From assembly GCF_045788535.1 (NCBI RefSeq), contig NZ_CP074074.1, positions 2,170,001 to 2,234,000 on the forward strand: a stretch of 64,000 nucleotides of DNA, given 5' to 3'. The position numbers and the translations under genes were made by a program. Under the pieces are notes generated by a model. That model ran no database searches. It was not told the origin of the DNA and worked only from the letters and a program-made list of their open reading frames with translations. Position 1 is the first letter of the stretch, and each line of letters begins with the position of its first letter. Source of the DNA: Allotamlana fucoidanivorans. Its GTDB lineage: Bacteria; Bacteroidota; Bacteroidia; Flavobacteriales; Flavobacteriaceae. This document shows positions 1-9,009 of the stretch, in pieces.

Positions 1-1389
1 GCATCGCCAGCCAGAACATGGGGGCAATTTATGCCAAATTATTTTGGAAGTGATAAAGAAGGCAAATATAAAGGTGTCCCTTATGATGCGGCCACTGTGA
101 CTTTTGAAGATGGCAGAGGAACAGCTTGGGAAGGTCTTGACCCAAAAGACCTGTATGGATTTCCACATGACAAGGAATTGGATGCGAATCAATCGCCATT
201 TGCAAATCAGTTTATGTGGCGCGTAGACGATTTACTTAAGTACAACCCCGATTTGCTTTATTTTGATGAAAGTGTGGGCGTCAATGGTTGGGTGGATTTA
301 GGCGTAAAAATGGGTTTTGGTCACCTTGCACCACAAATAGCAGCGAATTATTATAACAAAAGTATGGCCATGAACTCTGGCGAGCAAAAAGTTGTTTTAA
401 ATATGAAAGGGGTTGGTGGTAGAGCTAATAGTTTATATACCATTGAGGAAGCTGAGATTGTTGCCAATGCCTTGGTAAAAGATAGTGAGAAAAAGATTGA
501 AGGGCAGATAGAACCTTATCCTTTCCAAACAGATGATGCTATTGGCCCTTGGTTTATTAATAAAGAAAGACTTAGTTACAAAGATGCCAAATGGGTGATT
601 CATACATTGATAAATAATGTTAGCAAAAACGGAAATCTATTGTTGGCCATTCCGCAACGCGCCCAAGGCAACGTAGATCTCGAAGCGGTCGAAATTTGTA
701 AAAATATAGGAGCATGGATGCGCGTAAATGGTGAAGGTATTTATGGGAGTCGTCCATTTGAAATTTTCAAAAGTAACGTCGGTAGCTACTATTTTACAAG
801 AAGAGAAGGTTATATTTATATGTTCTGTTTAGACTGGCCTAAATCAAAAAAAATAGCAATTCCGGAGTTGAAAAAAGGAGGAGCTACCATTGGAAATGTT
901 TTAGAAATAAACCTTTTAGGAAGTAAAGGCAAAATTGTTTTCAAACAAGATAATGAATCCCTAATAATAGAGATACCCAACAATGCACCAAATAAGATTG
1001 CTGCTGTATTCAAATTAAAGCAAGACAAAACATGGATAAACGATGATGATCCCGGAGTAGGTTATTTTGGATGGATTCATAAAGTAAACCGTGATAATGG
1101 AGAGTTTAATAATGATGTTCATGAATCTTATGAAATAGGTGAAAGATGTACCTTTTTGTTTGAAGGAATAGGGATCGATATTGTGGCCAATACATCACCA
1201 AATATGGGTGTTATAACCATTCTAATTGATAATGAATTACATGATACGGTAGATTTGAGTAAACTACAAAGTTGCGGAGTACAGCAAACTGTATTTTCTT
1301 CAAAAGAAATACCTTTTGGCAAACACAAAATAGACATTATAAATGCAACCAACAAATTGGTCGCCATAGACGCTTTAATAATCAAATAA
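1..1389 (+). CDS. GH29 alpha-L-fucosidase-like enzyme, 5' end outside window
   Basis: The reading frame is open from base 1 with no stop before the first Met at 31, and the residues before that Met (ASPARTWGQF) look like ordinary coding sequence, so the true start lies upstream. About 462 residues are visible. The motif NPDLLYFDE, with the Asp at visible residue 89, matches the GH29 catalytic nucleophile strand, and the later NGNLLLAIP and NGEGIYGSRPF motifs are also typical of GH29. The C-terminal ~115 residues form a separate beta-rich segment after the catalytic barrel and resemble a galactose-binding-like module. Expected reaction: release of terminal alpha-L-fucose (or a fucose-like sugar) in the periplasm or at the surface. 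It begins a same-strand run with the next GH29 15 bp downstream. Family assignment is firm; exact linkage is unknown. Confidence 0.9.
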   Translation, partial: ASPARTWGQFMPNYFGSDKEGKYKGVPYDAATVTFEDGRGTAWEGLDPKDLYGFPHDKELDANQSPFANQFMWRVDDLLKYNPDLLYFDESVGVNGWVDLGVKMGFGHLAPQIAANYYNKSMAMNSGEQKVVLNMKGVGGRANSLYTIEEAEIVANALVKDSEKKIEGQIEPYPFQTDDAIGPWFINKERLSYKDAKWVIHTLINNVSKNGNLLLAIPQRAQGNVDLEAVEICKNIGAWMRVNGEGIYGSRPFEIFKSNVGSYYFTRREGYIYMFCLDWPKSKKIAIPELKKGGATIGNVLEINLLGSKGKIVFKQDNESLIIEIPNNAPNKIAAVFKLKQDKTWINDDDPGVGYFGWIHKVNRDNGEFNNDVHESYEIGERCTFLFEGIGIDIVANTSPNMGVITILIDNELHDTVDLSKLQSCGVQQTVFSSKEIPFGKHKIDIINATNKLVAIDALIIK

Positions 1390-1404
1390 AAACTATAGAT
1401 AAAA

Positions 1405-3369
1405 ATGAAAAGATGTTTTTCACTTTTTTTAATTACACTTTTACTTACCAATTGTGCTTATCCTCAAGATAATGAGTTAGCTAAACCCTCCTTAAAACAA
1501 ATACGATTTGCAGACTGGGAAGTCGGAGCATTTATCCATTTTGGATTGAATGTATTTACGGGAATGGAACATGGGGATGGACAGTTTCCACCGTCAATGT
1601 TTAATCCAACAAATCTTGATGCAGAACAGTGGGTGTTAACAGCAAAAGACATGGGGGCGAAATACGCTTGCTTAACAGTTAGGCATGAAGGCGGTTTTTG
1701 TTTGTGGCCATCTAAAACGACTGATTATACTATTGCAAACAGTCCATACAAAAATGGAAAAGGAGATATTGCCAAGGAGTTTGTAGATGCTTGTAGAAAA
1801 CATGGTATTGTGCCAGCATTTTATCATACAGCTGCTTTTGATGCGAACGCTACATTAGGAACATACGAGGGTGATTTGGAATTACCACTAGAATGGGGAG
1901 GCACATGGAGTACAGCAATGGGGGAGGCCCATAAAAAAGATCCAGAATTAAGAGAACGTTTAAAGAAAAAACAAGTAGAGCAAATGCGCGAATTGCTTAC
2001 CAATTATGGGCCAATCGGTTTTATGTGGTCAGATCATTGGGATGCTAAGGACCCTAATGGTGTTTGGAGAGCTGTTACCGACTTAGCAGAAGAACTTCAA
2101 CCAGAAATGGTGTTTATGGGGCCAGATTCTTGGGTGCCAGGTAATGAAACAGGCCATGTGGTATACCCTATGTGGAATCCTGTAAATACAGTAGATGGTA
2201 CGAAATATTCACGGCCTGCGGCAAATGACAATGACGTTACTACTGAAAACAACTATGGCCTGTTGGAGGGAGAGGTGCGCACAGGCCATCCCTTGGGTAA
2301 GTTTTGGCGTGTTAGAGAATGTACTACCAACACAGGTTTTAATTATGGCGGATGGTTTTGGCATCCTGATTCTATTAAAAGAACAGCCCCCAAAAAGCAC
2401 TGGGAACACCTAGATTTATATTATAGAACAGTAGGACTAGGTGCCAATGTGATTATTAATTTACCACCAGATAATAGAGGGTTGATTCCAGACGATATCG
2501 CAAAAGCTGCTAAGAAATTTGGGGATGAAATCCAAAAACGGTTCTCTAATCCAATAGCAGAATTAAATACGGTTAGTTCTGGAGATATTGTAGAATTGTC
2601 TTGGGAAAGCCCTCAAAAAATAAATACCATTGTAACGATGGAAAACATTGCCAACGGACAAAAAGTAGTAAGGTATACACTTGAAGCATTTGTGAACGGG
2701 AAATGGCAAAAATTAGAACCTAGAAATAGGGTCATGGGCTTTAAGCCTTACAATAATAACCCGGGATATGAAACCATAGGTCATAAAAAAATTGACAGGG
2801 TAAAACCAGTGGTAACAAACCGCATTCGCTTTAAATGCCTAGAGTCTGTTCTACAACCTGTAGAAATTAGAAGTTTTTCAGTTTATAATTGCGACCCAAT
2901 AATAAGAGATTTCGATGCCAGTTACCCTTATATAAGTGGGGTTGAGACGATTTATGAGTCTGCACATGGTGGTGTTAGAAGAGATAAAAACTACAAAGGA
3001 GGCAAAATAGTTATCAATGGAAAGCATTTTGAACATGGTTTAATGGTGTGTCCTGTTGCAAAAGAAAAGAAAGGTGTTGTTGAATATGATTTAACAGCAT
3101 ATCCTAAAGCTAAAGGTTTAAAAGCTTCAATTGGTATTGAAGATATGATTGGTGACAAAGGTTCGGTAGTTTTTATAGTAGAGGGCTATAAAAATGGCGA
3201 ATGGATAGAATTATTCAAAAGCAAAAAATTCACTGGAATAGATGATGCCGAAGATATCCATGTAGCATTCCCTTCAAAACTTGAGACACTTCGTTTAATT
3301 ACAACAGATGGAGGGGATAATTCAAATTCCGACCATTCAATTTGGGCGAACGCAGTATTTACAGAATAG
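1405..3369 (+). CDS. GH29-B-like alpha-L-fucosidase lipoprotein with C-terminal NPCBM-like domain
   Basis: A 654-residue protein with a short lipoprotein signal (Cys17 after LLLTN). Residues about 30-380 follow the GH29 subfamily B pattern: FADWEVGAFIHFG, FNPTNLDAEQWV, FCLWPSKTTDYT, NSPYKNGKGD and ELLTNYGPIGFMWSDHW. Asp210 in WSDHW sits at the nucleophile position. Two features are unusual: the common substrate-binding KHHDGF is here RHEGGF (residues 93-98), and the usual FDGANG after the nucleophile strand is SDHWD. The region about 390-510 is a beta-sandwich, and about 520-654 resembles an NPCBM sugar-binding domain. GH29-B enzymes usually cleave alpha-1,3/1,4-fucosyl bonds on branched acceptors; whether this holds with the altered pocket is uncertain. 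The next gene encodes a paralogue without the NPCBM part. Confidence 0.88.
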   Translation: MKRCFSLFLITLLLTNCAYPQDNELAKPSLKQIRFADWEVGAFIHFGLNVFTGMEHGDGQFPPSMFNPTNLDAEQWVLTAKDMGAKYACLTVRHEGGFCLWPSKTTDYTIANSPYKNGKGDIAKEFVDACRKHGIVPAFYHTAAFDANATLGTYEGDLELPLEWGGTWSTAMGEAHKKDPELRERLKKKQVEQMRELLTNYGPIGFMWSDHWDAKDPNGVWRAVTDLAEELQPEMVFMGPDSWVPGNETGHVVYPMWNPVNTVDGTKYSRPAANDNDVTTENNYGLLEGEVRTGHPLGKFWRVRECTTNTGFNYGGWFWHPDSIKRTAPKKHWEHLDLYYRTVGLGANVIINLPPDNRGLIPDDIAKAAKKFGDEIQKRFSNPIAELNTVSSGDIVELSWESPQKINTIVTMENIANGQKVVRYTLEAFVNGKWQKLEPRNRVMGFKPYNNNPGYETIGHKKIDRVKPVVTNRIRFKCLESVLQPVEIRSFSVYNCDPIIRDFDASYPYISGVETIYESAHGGVRRDKNYKGGKIVINGKHFEHGLMVCPVAKEKKGVVEYDLTAYPKAKGLKASIGIEDMIGDKGSVVFIVEGYKNGEWIELFKSKKFTGIDDAEDIHVAFPSKLETLRLITTDGGDNSNSDHSIWANAVFTE

Positions 3370-3383
3370 TTTATAGTTTAATT

Positions 3384-4904
3384 ATGATAAGATATAGAAT
3401 TTCAACAGTAGCGATCGTCTTGGCATTGATAAGTTTTGCTTGCAAACGAGAAGAAAAAAAGGATATTGAAGCGGAACTTCCAACATTGGCTAAACCCAGT
3501 AAAAAACAGATTGAGTTTGCCGATTGGGAAGTCGGTGCTTTTTTTCACTTTGGCTTAAATGTGTTTACAGGGCAAGAACATGGAGATGGTAAGGAATCGC
3601 CATCAAGATTTAATCCAACCGAGTTAGATGCAGAACAGTGGGTTCTAACGGCCAAATCAATGGGAGCTAAATATGGCTGTTTAACGGTAAGACATGAGGG
3701 TGGCTTTTGTTTATGGCCGTCTAAAACTACAGATTATACCATAGCCAATAGTCCTTATAAAGATGGTAAAGGAGATCTTGCTCAAGAATTTGTTGACGCC
3801 TGTAGAAAGCACGGATTAAAAATAGGGTTTTATCACACTGGGAGTCATGATGCACATGAGGGCTTAAGTTGGTACGATGGTTATATAGGTTGGGCTGATA
3901 ATAGAGATTCTTTAATGACGGTAGCCTTTAGGAATAAAGAAAGGAAAGAGAAGTACAAGCAGGTACAATTAGATCAAATGCGAGAGCTTTTAACTAATTA
4001 CGGCCCAATAGATTTTATGTGGTCAGACCATTGGGGTGCTCCCGGAAGTGAATTTATATGGAATCCCATGACGGATCTAGTGGCAGAACTTCAACCCAAT
4101 ATGGTTTTTATGGGACCAGAAACTTGGGTGCCAGGTAATGAATCGGGGCATGTGGTATATCCTATGTGGAATGCCGTAAATACCGTTGATGGTACTAAAT
4201 ATACACGTCCTGCACCAAATACAAACGATAGTATAGTTGCCAACGATTATGGACTCTTAGAAAACGAAGTAAGAACAGGGCATCCATTGGGAAAATATTG
4301 GCGTGTTAGAGAGTGTACAACACATTGGGCATTTCACAAAGGTGGGTGGTTTTGGCATCCAGATGTTACATTGCCATTCCCTTTATCCAAGCATGTAGAT
4401 TTATATTACAGAACAGTAGGTTTAGGGGCTAATACCATAATAAACCTGCCGCCAGATAACAGAGGGTTGGTGCCTGATACAATAGCTGTAGCAGCCAAAC
4501 GATTTGGGGACGAAATCAGAAAACGCTTTTCAAATCCCATAGCAGAGTTGAATGAGGTGCAAAAGAGCGATATCGTGGAGCTGGAATGGGTAGAACCAAA
4601 AGAAATCAATACGGTGGTTTTAATGGAAAATATAGTTAATGGACAACGAATAGCTAAATATAACTTGGAAGCTTTTGTTAATGGCAAATGGCAAGATTTA
4701 AAGCATGTTAACTATTTCCCGTCGGCTAAAAAGCCATATAATAAAACACCTGGTTATGAGACTATAGGTCATAAAAAAATTGACAGAGTAGAACCAGTAA
4801 CAACGAATAAGATTAGGTTTAAATGTTTGAAATCTGTTTCTGGAACAGCCGAAATACGTCGAATACAGGTTTTTAATTGTGAACCCTATGATACATTAAA
4901 GTAA
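3384..4904 (+). CDS. GH29-B-like alpha-L-fucosidase lipoprotein (paralogue of previous gene)
   Basis: The start is placed at the ATG at 3384 because it lies just after the upstream stop and yields a clean lipoprotein signal with Cys20 (ALISFAC); an earlier in-frame ATG at 3342 would overlap the upstream gene and bury the signal. The 506-residue product is closely related to the preceding protein over the catalytic and beta-sandwich domains, including the same RHEGGF substitution and the WSDHW nucleophile motif (Asp215). It lacks the C-terminal NPCBM-like domain. The loop after YHT (about residues 152-190) differs strongly from its neighbour, which suggests a different acceptor subsite. The tandem arrangement indicates duplication followed by loop divergence. 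Expected periplasmic or surface exo-fucosidase. Confidence 0.88.
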   Translation: MIRYRISTVAIVLALISFACKREEKKDIEAELPTLAKPSKKQIEFADWEVGAFFHFGLNVFTGQEHGDGKESPSRFNPTELDAEQWVLTAKSMGAKYGCLTVRHEGGFCLWPSKTTDYTIANSPYKDGKGDLAQEFVDACRKHGLKIGFYHTGSHDAHEGLSWYDGYIGWADNRDSLMTVAFRNKERKEKYKQVQLDQMRELLTNYGPIDFMWSDHWGAPGSEFIWNPMTDLVAELQPNMVFMGPETWVPGNESGHVVYPMWNAVNTVDGTKYTRPAPNTNDSIVANDYGLLENEVRTGHPLGKYWRVRECTTHWAFHKGGWFWHPDVTLPFPLSKHVDLYYRTVGLGANTIINLPPDNRGLVPDTIAVAAKRFGDEIRKRFSNPIAELNEVQKSDIVELEWVEPKEINTVVLMENIVNGQRIAKYNLEAFVNGKWQDLKHVNYFPSAKKPYNKTPGYETIGHKKIDRVEPVTTNKIRFKCLKSVSGTAEIRRIQVFNCEPYDTLK

Positions 4905-4933
4905 CTACAAAATTTTCTAAATCTATATTTAAA

Positions 4934-5124
4934 ATGAGTAATAAAAGGATGCTATTAGTTTTTGTTGATGTGGATTTTTGGAGTCAAAAAATCCCCCAAA
5001 ATGGAAAAGCTTTACCTGGGCCATTTCAAAATTTAAAAAAGGAAAAGAGCATGTTTAAAGTTTGAAATGGGTTAAAAGTTTTGGAAGAAATGAGTTACCT
5101 GATTTTTCGAAATTCCATATATAA
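4934..5124 (+). pseudogene. Possible decayed coding remnant
   Basis: A 249-bp gap separates a GH29 and a GH3 gene. It contains an ATG-led 43-codon frame (4934-5065). A second frame from 4972, interrupted by one stop at 5056, would read as a Trp/Lys/Phe-rich peptide including KWKSFTWAISKFKKGKEHV and then KWVKSFGRNELPDFSKF. That composition looks more like protein than random AT-rich DNA. I recognise no family. It may be the eroded end of a deleted gene, or chance. Confidence 0.2.
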
Positions 5125-5153
5125 TATCCAATAGATAAAAATTTTAATATAAA

Positions 5154-7361
5154 ATGATAGACAAAAAAATAGCATTAGTATTTATTAGCGTAATTACAAT
5201 TTCAACCTGCTTTTCTCAGAAGACAACTAAGAATATTGATTCTAAAATTGAAGAACTTATTTCGCAAATGACTTTAAAAGAAAAGGTACATCAATTAGCA
5301 ACGCAATACCCAAACGCCAACATGCGGCTGGGAATCCCGAATATAAGTGCTAATGAGTGTTTGCACGGAATAAAAATGAATCATGCCACGGTATTTCCAC
5401 AGGCTATAGCTATGGCAAGCACCTGGGATTTAGATTTAATAGAGCGTATGGGGCATACGGTGGCCAAAGAATCAAGAGCCTTCGGTATACACCAATGTTA
5501 CACCCCCATGTTGGCTGTCGTTCGTGATATTCGTTGGGGGAGAACTGAAGAGAGCTACGGAGAAGACCCCTATCTGGTTGGAAAAATTGGTAGTTCCTAC
5601 ATTAAAGGCCTGCAGGGTATGGGCGATAAGCGCTTTGATAAAGACCATATTCTGGCCACTGCAAAGCATTTTGTAGCGGATGGAGAACCAATGGCTGGTG
5701 ATAATGGTGCGGCTCATGACATATCAGATTATACTTTACATAACGTACATTTATATCCGTTTCGCTTAGCAATTGAAGAAGCTCAAGTAGGCGCTATAAT
5801 GCCCGCACATCACTTGTTGAATGGCATTCCATGTCATGCCAATACCGAAATCCTTAATGATGTTTTACGAAATGACTGGGGTTGGGATGGACTCATAGTG
5901 TCAGATAATGGAGATTTAAGATCCCTAAAGCGCGTGTTTAATCATGTGCCAGATTGGAATCATGCCGCAAATGTTGGGCTTGAGGTTGGGATTCATCAAG
6001 AGTTGGCGTTGTTTCAAGGTTGGAACGAACAACGCATGTATGGGGATAATTTAATAGAGGCGGTTGAAAAGGACGTCGTTTCTGAAGATTTGTTAAATAA
6101 TGCCGTAGCGCATGTGCTAAAGACAAAGTTTGAACTAGGACTTTTTGACGCCGACGTGACTTTAGACGATCGTTTTGATGTTATAAAATATCCTGATAAT
6201 GGAGAGCCAGAAAAAGTATCTCAGCACGATGCTGAAATGTTCAAAAAAGCTCTATATGTTGGGCTTGCAAAAGAGAACTGGAAAGACATAGTTGATAATC
6301 AGGAACATAATGATCTTGCACTAGAAGTGGCACACAAAGGGATTGTGCTTTTAAAAAATGAAGATAATCTGTTGCCTTTATCAAAAGAAAAGAGTAAGAA
6401 AATTGCGGTGGTAGGACCTAACGGAAGTGCTATGCGTTTGGGTGGTTATTCGCCAGATATTCCTAAATACTACATTTCAATTGTAGATGGTATAAAATCG
6501 TATGTAGGTAACAATGCCGAAGTAGCTTTCGCAGAAGGTTGTGATTTTACGCCTTCTATAGAAAATATCCCGGAGGCGGTCGCTTTGGCTGAAAAGTCAG
6601 ATATTACAATTGTTGCCATTGGTGGATCGGAAGAAACCTGTCGGGAAAATCAAGATCGCGATGAATTAGGTCTTCCAGGACCGCAACAAAAATTGGTAGA
6701 AGCCATTCATGCTACTGGCAAACCCTATATTGTTGTATTATTAAATGGCCGTCCGCTTTCTATTGAATGGATAGCTGAAAACTCCAAAGCGATTGTAGAA
6801 GGTTGGTATTTGGGTCAGGAAACAGGAAAAGCCATTGCCAATGTACTTTTTGGTGAAGTTAACCCAAGTGGTAAATTGCCAATTTCATTTCCACGGAATG
6901 TAGGTCAGGTACCCTTGTTTTATAATAAATTACAAACAGGACGTCCAAGAGATATCTACAATTCTAATCCAGAACCCTTATTTCATTTTGGGTATGGGTT
7001 AAGTTATACCACGTTTGATTTTGATGAACCAAAACTTTCTAAAAACACCATAAAGGTAGGAGAAACCGCAACCGTTTCTACCATGGTTAAGAATATAGGT
7101 AATTATAAAGGAGAGGAAGTGGTGCAGCTTTACATTCACGATAAAATTTCTAAAAGAGCAAGGCCGCTTAAGGAGTTGAAAGGGTTTAAACGGGTTGCAT
7201 TAAATCCAGGTGAATCAAAGGAAGTCAGTATCGAAATAGGAACCCAACAGTTAGAATATTGGAATGATGGCGATTGGAAAATAGAGCCTGGCGCCTTTGA
7301 GATTATGATTGGCAACAATTCTGAAAACTTAAAAAAGTGCACCTTAATAGTCGAAGAATAA
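5154..7361 (+). CDS. GH3 beta-glycosidase (beta-glucosidase/beta-xylosidase type)
   Basis: A 735-residue secreted protein with a signal peptide ending near CFSQ (residues 19-22). Domain order is the standard GH3 one: an (alpha/beta)8 barrel (about 30-300) with NECLHG, RWGRTEESYGEDP and KHFVADGE; the nucleophile Asp251 in DGLIVSDNGD; an alpha/beta sandwich (about 385-600) opening with GIVLLKNEDNLLPL; and a C-terminal fibronectin-III-like domain (about 635-735). RWGR and YGEDPYLVG are often seen in beta-xylosidase/beta-glucosidase members. It would remove terminal beta-linked xylose or glucose from side chains in the periplasm. Unlike the second GH3 at 48112, it has no N-terminal EF-hand-like loop. 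The ATG at 5154 is the only start giving a signal peptide. Confidence 0.93.
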   Translation: MIDKKIALVFISVITISTCFSQKTTKNIDSKIEELISQMTLKEKVHQLATQYPNANMRLGIPNISANECLHGIKMNHATVFPQAIAMASTWDLDLIERMGHTVAKESRAFGIHQCYTPMLAVVRDIRWGRTEESYGEDPYLVGKIGSSYIKGLQGMGDKRFDKDHILATAKHFVADGEPMAGDNGAAHDISDYTLHNVHLYPFRLAIEEAQVGAIMPAHHLLNGIPCHANTEILNDVLRNDWGWDGLIVSDNGDLRSLKRVFNHVPDWNHAANVGLEVGIHQELALFQGWNEQRMYGDNLIEAVEKDVVSEDLLNNAVAHVLKTKFELGLFDADVTLDDRFDVIKYPDNGEPEKVSQHDAEMFKKALYVGLAKENWKDIVDNQEHNDLALEVAHKGIVLLKNEDNLLPLSKEKSKKIAVVGPNGSAMRLGGYSPDIPKYYISIVDGIKSYVGNNAEVAFAEGCDFTPSIENIPEAVALAEKSDITIVAIGGSEETCRENQDRDELGLPGPQQKLVEAIHATGKPYIVVLLNGRPLSIEWIAENSKAIVEGWYLGQETGKAIANVLFGEVNPSGKLPISFPRNVGQVPLFYNKLQTGRPRDIYNSNPEPLFHFGYGLSYTTFDFDEPKLSKNTIKVGETATVSTMVKNIGNYKGEEVVQLYIHDKISKRARPLKELKGFKRVALNPGESKEVSIEIGTQQLEYWNDGDWKIEPGAFEIMIGNNSENLKKCTLIVEE

Positions 7362-7383
7362 TACGATTCCACTTGTGAAAATA

Positions 7384-9009
7384 ATGTTTTCAAGACATTC
7401 ATATTTAAAAAGAATATTTCTTGCCTATCTGGCTTTGGGAGCATTTTTCTTATTATTTGGTGCAAGAGATATTGAAGCACAAGAAAAGGAGTTCTTGCCA
7501 AACTTTGAATCATTAAAACAATATGAATGTCCTGAATGGTTTCGAGACGCTAAGTTTGGAATTTTTCTACATTGGGGATTAAATAGTGTTCCAGGTTACA
7601 ATGGGCATTACGGGCGTTATATGTATTGGCAGGAAAAGCCAGAGGTTGTGGAAGGGACAGGCTGGAATGAGGGGGGAGCTGATGTTTACCAACATCATCT
7701 GAATACATACGGACACCCCACAGAATTTGGTTATAAAGATTTTATTCCGCTTTGGAGAGCTGAAAAATTTGATGCTGAAGAGCTAGCAGCTTTCTTCAAA
7801 AAAATAGGTGCAAAATATATTGTGCCTATGGCAGTTCATCATGACAATTTTGATAATTGGAATTCCAAACATCATAGGTGGAATGCGGTTAATATGGGGC
7901 CAAAGCGAGATATTATTGGAGAATGGCAAAAAGCCTGTAAAGATCATGAGCTTAAGTTTGGAGTGTCGTCACATTTTAATGGTGGGCATGAAAATATTTT
8001 TTTTCAAGGTAAAGCTGATACTAGTGGGCCTAAAAAAGGATGGCCTTATGATACAGTAGATTCAGAATTTCAGGATTTTTACCATAAGCGTACATCCGAT
8101 AGGAAGAAAATTGCCCCAGAGTTTGGTGAGCAATTTTTATTAAGGCACCTAGATCTTATTGATAGTTATAATCCAGACTTGCTCTATTTTGATGGTGGAT
8201 TGCCCTATGGGGAAAACGGACTTAAAGTGGCAGCTCATTTTTATAATACCAACTTGAAAAATTCTGGAGGTGAAACAAATGGCGTCCTTAATCTAAAAAG
8301 AGATTTCCCTGAAAGAACAGCAACATTAGATATTGAAAAAGGGCAGGCAGATAAATTACGGGAATTGCCATGGCAAACAGATACGACGATCAATGAAGGT
8401 TGGTTTTATTTAGGGGATGAGAAGTCATCAAAATATACAAAACATAAAAAACCTTTGTATCAAGAAGATGGCAGATTAGCACATCCAGGATTACGTATGA
8501 CAGCAGGTTTGGTTATAGATAATCTGGTGGATATTGTAAGCAAAAATGGAAATTTGTTGTTAAATGTTGGGCAACGTTCTGATGGCAGTATCGACGAAGT
8601 ATTTATAAATGAACTAGAAAAAGTAGGGAATTGGTTGAGCTTAAATGGAGAAGCCATCTACGGAACAAGACCTTGGATTACTTACGGCGAAGGGCCAACT
8701 AAAATAGAAACAGGTTTCGATACCGAACCTCTAAAAGAATGGAGCAGTGAGGATATTCGTTTCACCACAAAAGATAATACTTTGTATGCTATAGCTTTGG
8801 ATTGGCCCATTGAAAAAACAACAACAATTAAGTCCTTGTCGAGTAATCAGTCACGCTTGAAAGAAATCAATTCGGTGGAATTGATAGGCTTTAAAAGGAA
8901 ATTGAAATGGAAAAGAAATACAGAAGGACTTGTTATTTCTTTACCAAAGAAAAAAATTGGCAATTATGCCTTTGTATTTAAAATTGAAACAAAAGATGAA
9001 GTCGATTAA
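7384..9009 (+). CDS. GH29 alpha-L-fucosidase-like enzyme
   Basis: The start is uncertain: a GTG at 7375 and an ATG at 7384 are in the same frame. The ATG is preferred as the commoner codon and still leaves a full signal peptide ending at IEAQ. Of 541 residues, the barrel begins with CPEWFRDAKFGIFLHWG. AVHHDNFDNWNS supplies the conserved His pair, and YNPDLLYFDGG carries the predicted nucleophile (Asp270). It is related to the enzymes at 1-1389 and 10928-12460 (shared YGHPTEFGYKDFIP and NAVNMGPKRD motifs) and forms with them a clade distinct from both the GH29-B pair and the canonical GH29-A at 50716. HHDNF replaces the usual HHDGF, suggesting a changed sugar-binding pocket. Its last 14 bases overlap the next gene, implying coupled translation. 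Confidence 0.9.
   Translation: MFSRHSYLKRIFLAYLALGAFFLLFGARDIEAQEKEFLPNFESLKQYECPEWFRDAKFGIFLHWGLNSVPGYNGHYGRYMYWQEKPEVVEGTGWNEGGADVYQHHLNTYGHPTEFGYKDFIPLWRAEKFDAEELAAFFKKIGAKYIVPMAVHHDNFDNWNSKHHRWNAVNMGPKRDIIGEWQKACKDHELKFGVSSHFNGGHENIFFQGKADTSGPKKGWPYDTVDSEFQDFYHKRTSDRKKIAPEFGEQFLLRHLDLIDSYNPDLLYFDGGLPYGENGLKVAAHFYNTNLKNSGGETNGVLNLKRDFPERTATLDIEKGQADKLRELPWQTDTTINEGWFYLGDEKSSKYTKHKKPLYQEDGRLAHPGLRMTAGLVIDNLVDIVSKNGNLLLNVGQRSDGSIDEVFINELEKVGNWLSLNGEAIYGTRPWITYGEGPTKIETGFDTEPLKEWSSEDIRFTTKDNTLYAIALDWPIEKTTTIKSLSSNQSRLKEINSVELIGFKRKLKWKRNTEGLVISLPKKKIGNYAFVFKIETKDEVD

Noticed and set aside
3342..3383. Longer N-terminus of the second GH29-B protein
   Set aside because: Overlaps the upstream coding sequence and puts extra residues before a clean lipoprotein signal.
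8930..8995. Longer N-terminus of the GH97 protein
   Set aside because: It would overlap the GH29 gene by 80 bp and place the lipoprotein signal internally; ATG at 8996 is preferred.
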